From: Tamlana carrageenivorans
GTDB taxonomy: Bacteria > Bacteroidota > Bacteroidia > Flavobacteriales > Flavobacteriaceae
DNA length: 64,000 nt
Assembly: GCF_002893765.1 (NCBI RefSeq)
Contig: NZ_CP025938.1
Location: forward strand, 1,612,001 to 1,676,000
Direction: 5' to 3'
Positions 62,222-64,000 of this stretch are shown in pieces; position 1 is the stretch's first letter; each line of letters begins with the position of its first letter. A model generated the notes under the pieces. The model did not search any database. It worked only from the letters and a program-made list of their open reading frames with translations, and was not told the DNA's origin. Made by a program: the position numbers and the translations under genes.

Positions 62222-63094
62222 TTAATCATCAAATAGAAAATGATCAAAATCACCTTCAATAAATCGTGGGGGGTAGTCCAACCCTAAGGTTTCTTGTAAT
62301 GCTTTATCTTCCCACACATTTTTTAATCCAATTTCTAAGTTTAAATGGTAATTATCGTCCCGTTCGGTATAACCACACAGTAAATATTTTTTATTTAGTT
62401 TTTTGAAATATCTAAAAAATTCGGCCATGATATAAAAAATGGTTTCATTGCAATCTCCAGTTATTTCGTACCTGTAATAAATGGGGCGTTCCAAGTAATT
62501 GGGATTAATTAAATCGGTTGCTCGAAGGTTTTTATTGGTTATTTCTCTATTTCTAAGTTTTAAATAGGTCGTCTCTTTAATGGGTAAAACGATACAATGT
62601 CCGGCATAATACCCCGTTCTTCCTGTAAAAACAAAGTTTAGTTCGGGGAGTAACTTAACCGCTTCTCGAATTAATTCATCATTTACATAACTGTCGTCTT
62701 TATGCAGAGAGTCTATGTAATAATTAATGTGCTTGATGTCTAAATCATAGTCAATGGTTCTTATGTTTTGGGTTGTAAGATCGAGTTGATCTTTGTACCA
62801 TGATAAATTAGGAAGTTCGCTATTTTGCTCTGAAAGGGAATATTTTCTGGTTTTAAAATTATAGAATGTAGGAATAGGAACGGCAGCATTAAGATTATGA
62901 ATGAGTTGATAGGGCATTAGCGTTGCTAAAACAATATCTTCTTCTTTTTCAGATTTTACTAAGGTTAAATTTTTTTCCCAGCGCTGTATGGTTCGTAAAT
63001 CCACCTTGATACTTGCAGCGAAATCGATTTGCGAAAGGCCATTAAATTCGCGATAATCTTTAAATAGCTCGCCTATGGAATAATATCTTTTCAT
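62222..63094 (-). CDS. Helix-turn-helix protein with large C-terminal domain
   Basis: The 290-residue protein has an XRE-type helix-turn-helix at about 8-60 (FNGLSQIDFAASIKVDLRTI). A C-terminal domain of about 200 residues contains FTGRTGYYAGHCIVLPIKET, RPIYYRYEITGD and GYTERDDNYHLNLEIGLKNV. That domain has an acetyltransferase-like look but lacks a clear CoA motif. The frame is open to 63139; the ATG at 63094 gives a better N-terminus. It may regulate its own region. The ligand or substrate is unknown. Confidence 0.8.
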   Translation of the reverse strand: MKRYYSIGELFKDYREFNGLSQIDFAASIKVDLRTIQRWEKNLTLVKSEKEEDIVLATLMPYQLIHNLNAAVPIPTFYNFKTRKYSLSEQNSELPNLSWYKDQLDLTTQNIRTIDYDLDIKHINYYIDSLHKDDSYVNDELIREAVKLLPELNFVFTGRTGYYAGHCIVLPIKETTYLKLRNREITNKNLRATDLINPNYLERPIYYRYEITGDCNETIFYIMAEFFRYFKKLNKKYLLCGYTERDDNYHLNLEIGLKNVWEDKALQETLGLDYPPRFIEGDFDHFLFDD

Positions 63095-63230
63095 CAATGT
63101 GTTAAAATGAACAATAAATATAACTAAAAATAGCCTCATGACATTTTATGTCGCCATATTTATGGGTAAGCCCAATTAAATTTGCAAAATGTAACCGAAA
63201 CCCTGATGGGTTTTTATTAACTAATATATC

Positions 63231-63476
63231 ATGCATCAACGTACAGAAAATGAAAGTTATAGGCCGATTACTTCCTTCGAGCGTCGTGTTTTCATCTATT
63301 TACAAATGCTTTCCAAGTTTCGAAAAGCAGACATGTACGGTATGGCTCCCGCTGTAGCTAATTTATTTATGGTGACTCAAGAAAAAGCAGAAAATTTGTT
63401 GGTACAATGGTTAATTAATTTCAGAGAAGATGGAGAATATGCTTTGGTTTATGTTCCTAAAAGTTTGGAAGTTTAA
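63231..63476 (+). CDS. Small hypothetical protein
   Basis: The 81-residue protein has a helical core with FIYLQMLSKFRKADMYGMAP and VTQEKAENLLVQWLINFRED. The pattern resembles a small winged-helix or an unnamed Bacteroidota domain, without a strong match. It is divergent from the HTH gene at 62222-63094. No function is assigned. Confidence 0.65.
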   Translation: MHQRTENESYRPITSFERRVFIYLQMLSKFRKADMYGMAPAVANLFMVTQEKAENLLVQWLINFREDGEYALVYVPKSLEV

Positions 63477-63542
63477 TGTGTTGATATACGAAATGAAAAA
63501 TGCAAGTACACTGTTCCCAATATACTAGATAATAATTATAAC

Positions 63543-63782
63543 ATGCTTTTAAATAAATTAAAAGAAATTGAAATTGCTATAGATGGCAACGAAAATTCCA
63601 ATTTGGAGCAAATACAAACTGCTTCGATTTTAAAACATTTATTACTTCAAATTGATTATAAATCTGAACATATTTCAGATTTACCCTTAGAAAGAACTTT
63701 AGAGCTTTTAATTCATTTGAAGGGTGAAGCTTTATCTTTAGAAGAAGAAACTATGGTAAGAGCACTATTTGTAAATATGTAA
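63543..63782 (+). CDS. Small hypothetical helical protein
   Basis: The 79-residue protein is acidic and helical (LNKLKEIEIAIDGNENSNLE, then ERTLELLIHLKGEALSLEEE). No signal peptide or domain is recognised. It lies 66 bases after the gene at 63231 on the same strand and may share its transcript. Confidence 0.65.
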   Translation: MLLNKLKEIEIAIDGNENSNLEQIQTASILKHLLLQIDYKSEHISDLPLERTLELLIHLKGEALSLEEETMVRALFVNM

Positions 63783-63955
63783 GTTTTTAAGACACCGTGT
63801 GTCGCATAAAGTGAGATGCATCGGTCGTAAATTTGTAGTGTAATAGAAGCAGAAATGCTAAGATTTACAAAAGTATTTTAAGTTTAGTGGTTAATTAATG
63901 AATTAAAAATTTGAACTGGATTAATAGCAATTTAAAGTTTGATTTTTAAGTTTGG

Positions 63956-63993
63956 GAGGGTAGCAAGATTTATTTTGTTGCCCTCTTTTTTTT
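63956..63993 (+). terminator. Terminator at the right edge
   Basis: GAGGG at 63956 pairs with CCCTC ending at 63985, extended by an imperfect inner stem, and a run of eight or more T follows. It lies 173 bases beyond the last gene. A TAAATTTG box at 63828-63835 leaves room for a small RNA before it. Confidence 0.75.
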
Positions 63994-64000
63994 ATTAAAA

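Noticed and set aside
63148..63357. 69-codon ORF before the gene at 63231
   Set aside because: It overlaps the better ORF at 63231 in another frame and lacks protein-like composition.

Overview
The window is AT-rich and reads as the chromosome of a marine member of the Flavobacteriaceae (Bacteroidota). Four things point there: promoters with a TAnnTTTG -7 box, a secreted GH5 glycosidase with a type IX secretion C-terminal domain, a KdgF-like uronate cupin, and an aromatic ammonia-lyase that closely resembles the Flavobacterium tyrosine ammonia-lyase.

Layout. 1-1271: right end of an ISL3-type element that has cut into an IS982 element. 1723-8154: a lipoprotein, ferrochelatase hemH, a MATE exporter, hemJ, an orphan sensor kinase and a crotonase; two copies of a palindromic repeat (2520-2652, 8189-8322) bracket the block from hemH to the crotonase. 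8351-11122: an IS21 element that cut off all but the last 58 codons of a host gene. 11379-22251: housekeeping genes (asd, mscL, alr, tdk, rsmI, HopJ-like, UDG-like, an HTH/membrane pair, OsmC, recJ, MFS) and lpxH to 23022. 23142-30825: a PIN-type toxin-antitoxin pair, the KdgF-like cupin under a palindromic operator, a DHFR-like reductase, a membrane EEP protein, an FAD oxidoreductase, an OB-fold lipoprotein, queD and a 2OG-Fe oxygenase. 31077-33790: an IS1595 element with perfect 8-bp target duplications, and an IS4-family element inserted in a 90-codon membrane-protein gene that can be rebuilt exactly. 33819-41519: a second MATE, envelope proteins, a MuiA/DUF4139 protein with a carboxypeptidase-regulatory insert, GH5, and an AhpD-like/TetR pair with matching operators. 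41739-41812: tRNA-Ala(GGC).

The main accessory feature is a minus-strand block at 42657-56995. Its first unit carries an aromatic ammonia-lyase, ketoreductase, ketosynthase and acyl carrier protein and ends in a terminator. The second unit carries a glycosyltransferase-DUF2062 fusion, an MMPL exporter-PlsC acyltransferase fusion, a CrtI-like FAD oxidoreductase, a JmjC-like cupin, a lipoprotein of the C45 acyltransferase family and a PaaK-like ligase. Together they look like a pathway that makes an aromatic acid, activates and extends it on an ACP, modifies and acylates it, and exports it. The parts recall flexirubin/aryl-polyene clusters, but no DarA/DarB, chain-length-factor KS or dehydratase is encoded here, so the product is uncertain.

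57320-59864 is an arsenic operon (arsR, DUF6428-like, arsC-like, ACR3). 60082-60979 is a small envelope operon (YtxH-like, holin-like, unknown). 61221-63782 holds five poorly characterised genes. Five insertion sequences of five families in the first 34 kb show repeated transposition; the right half has none.
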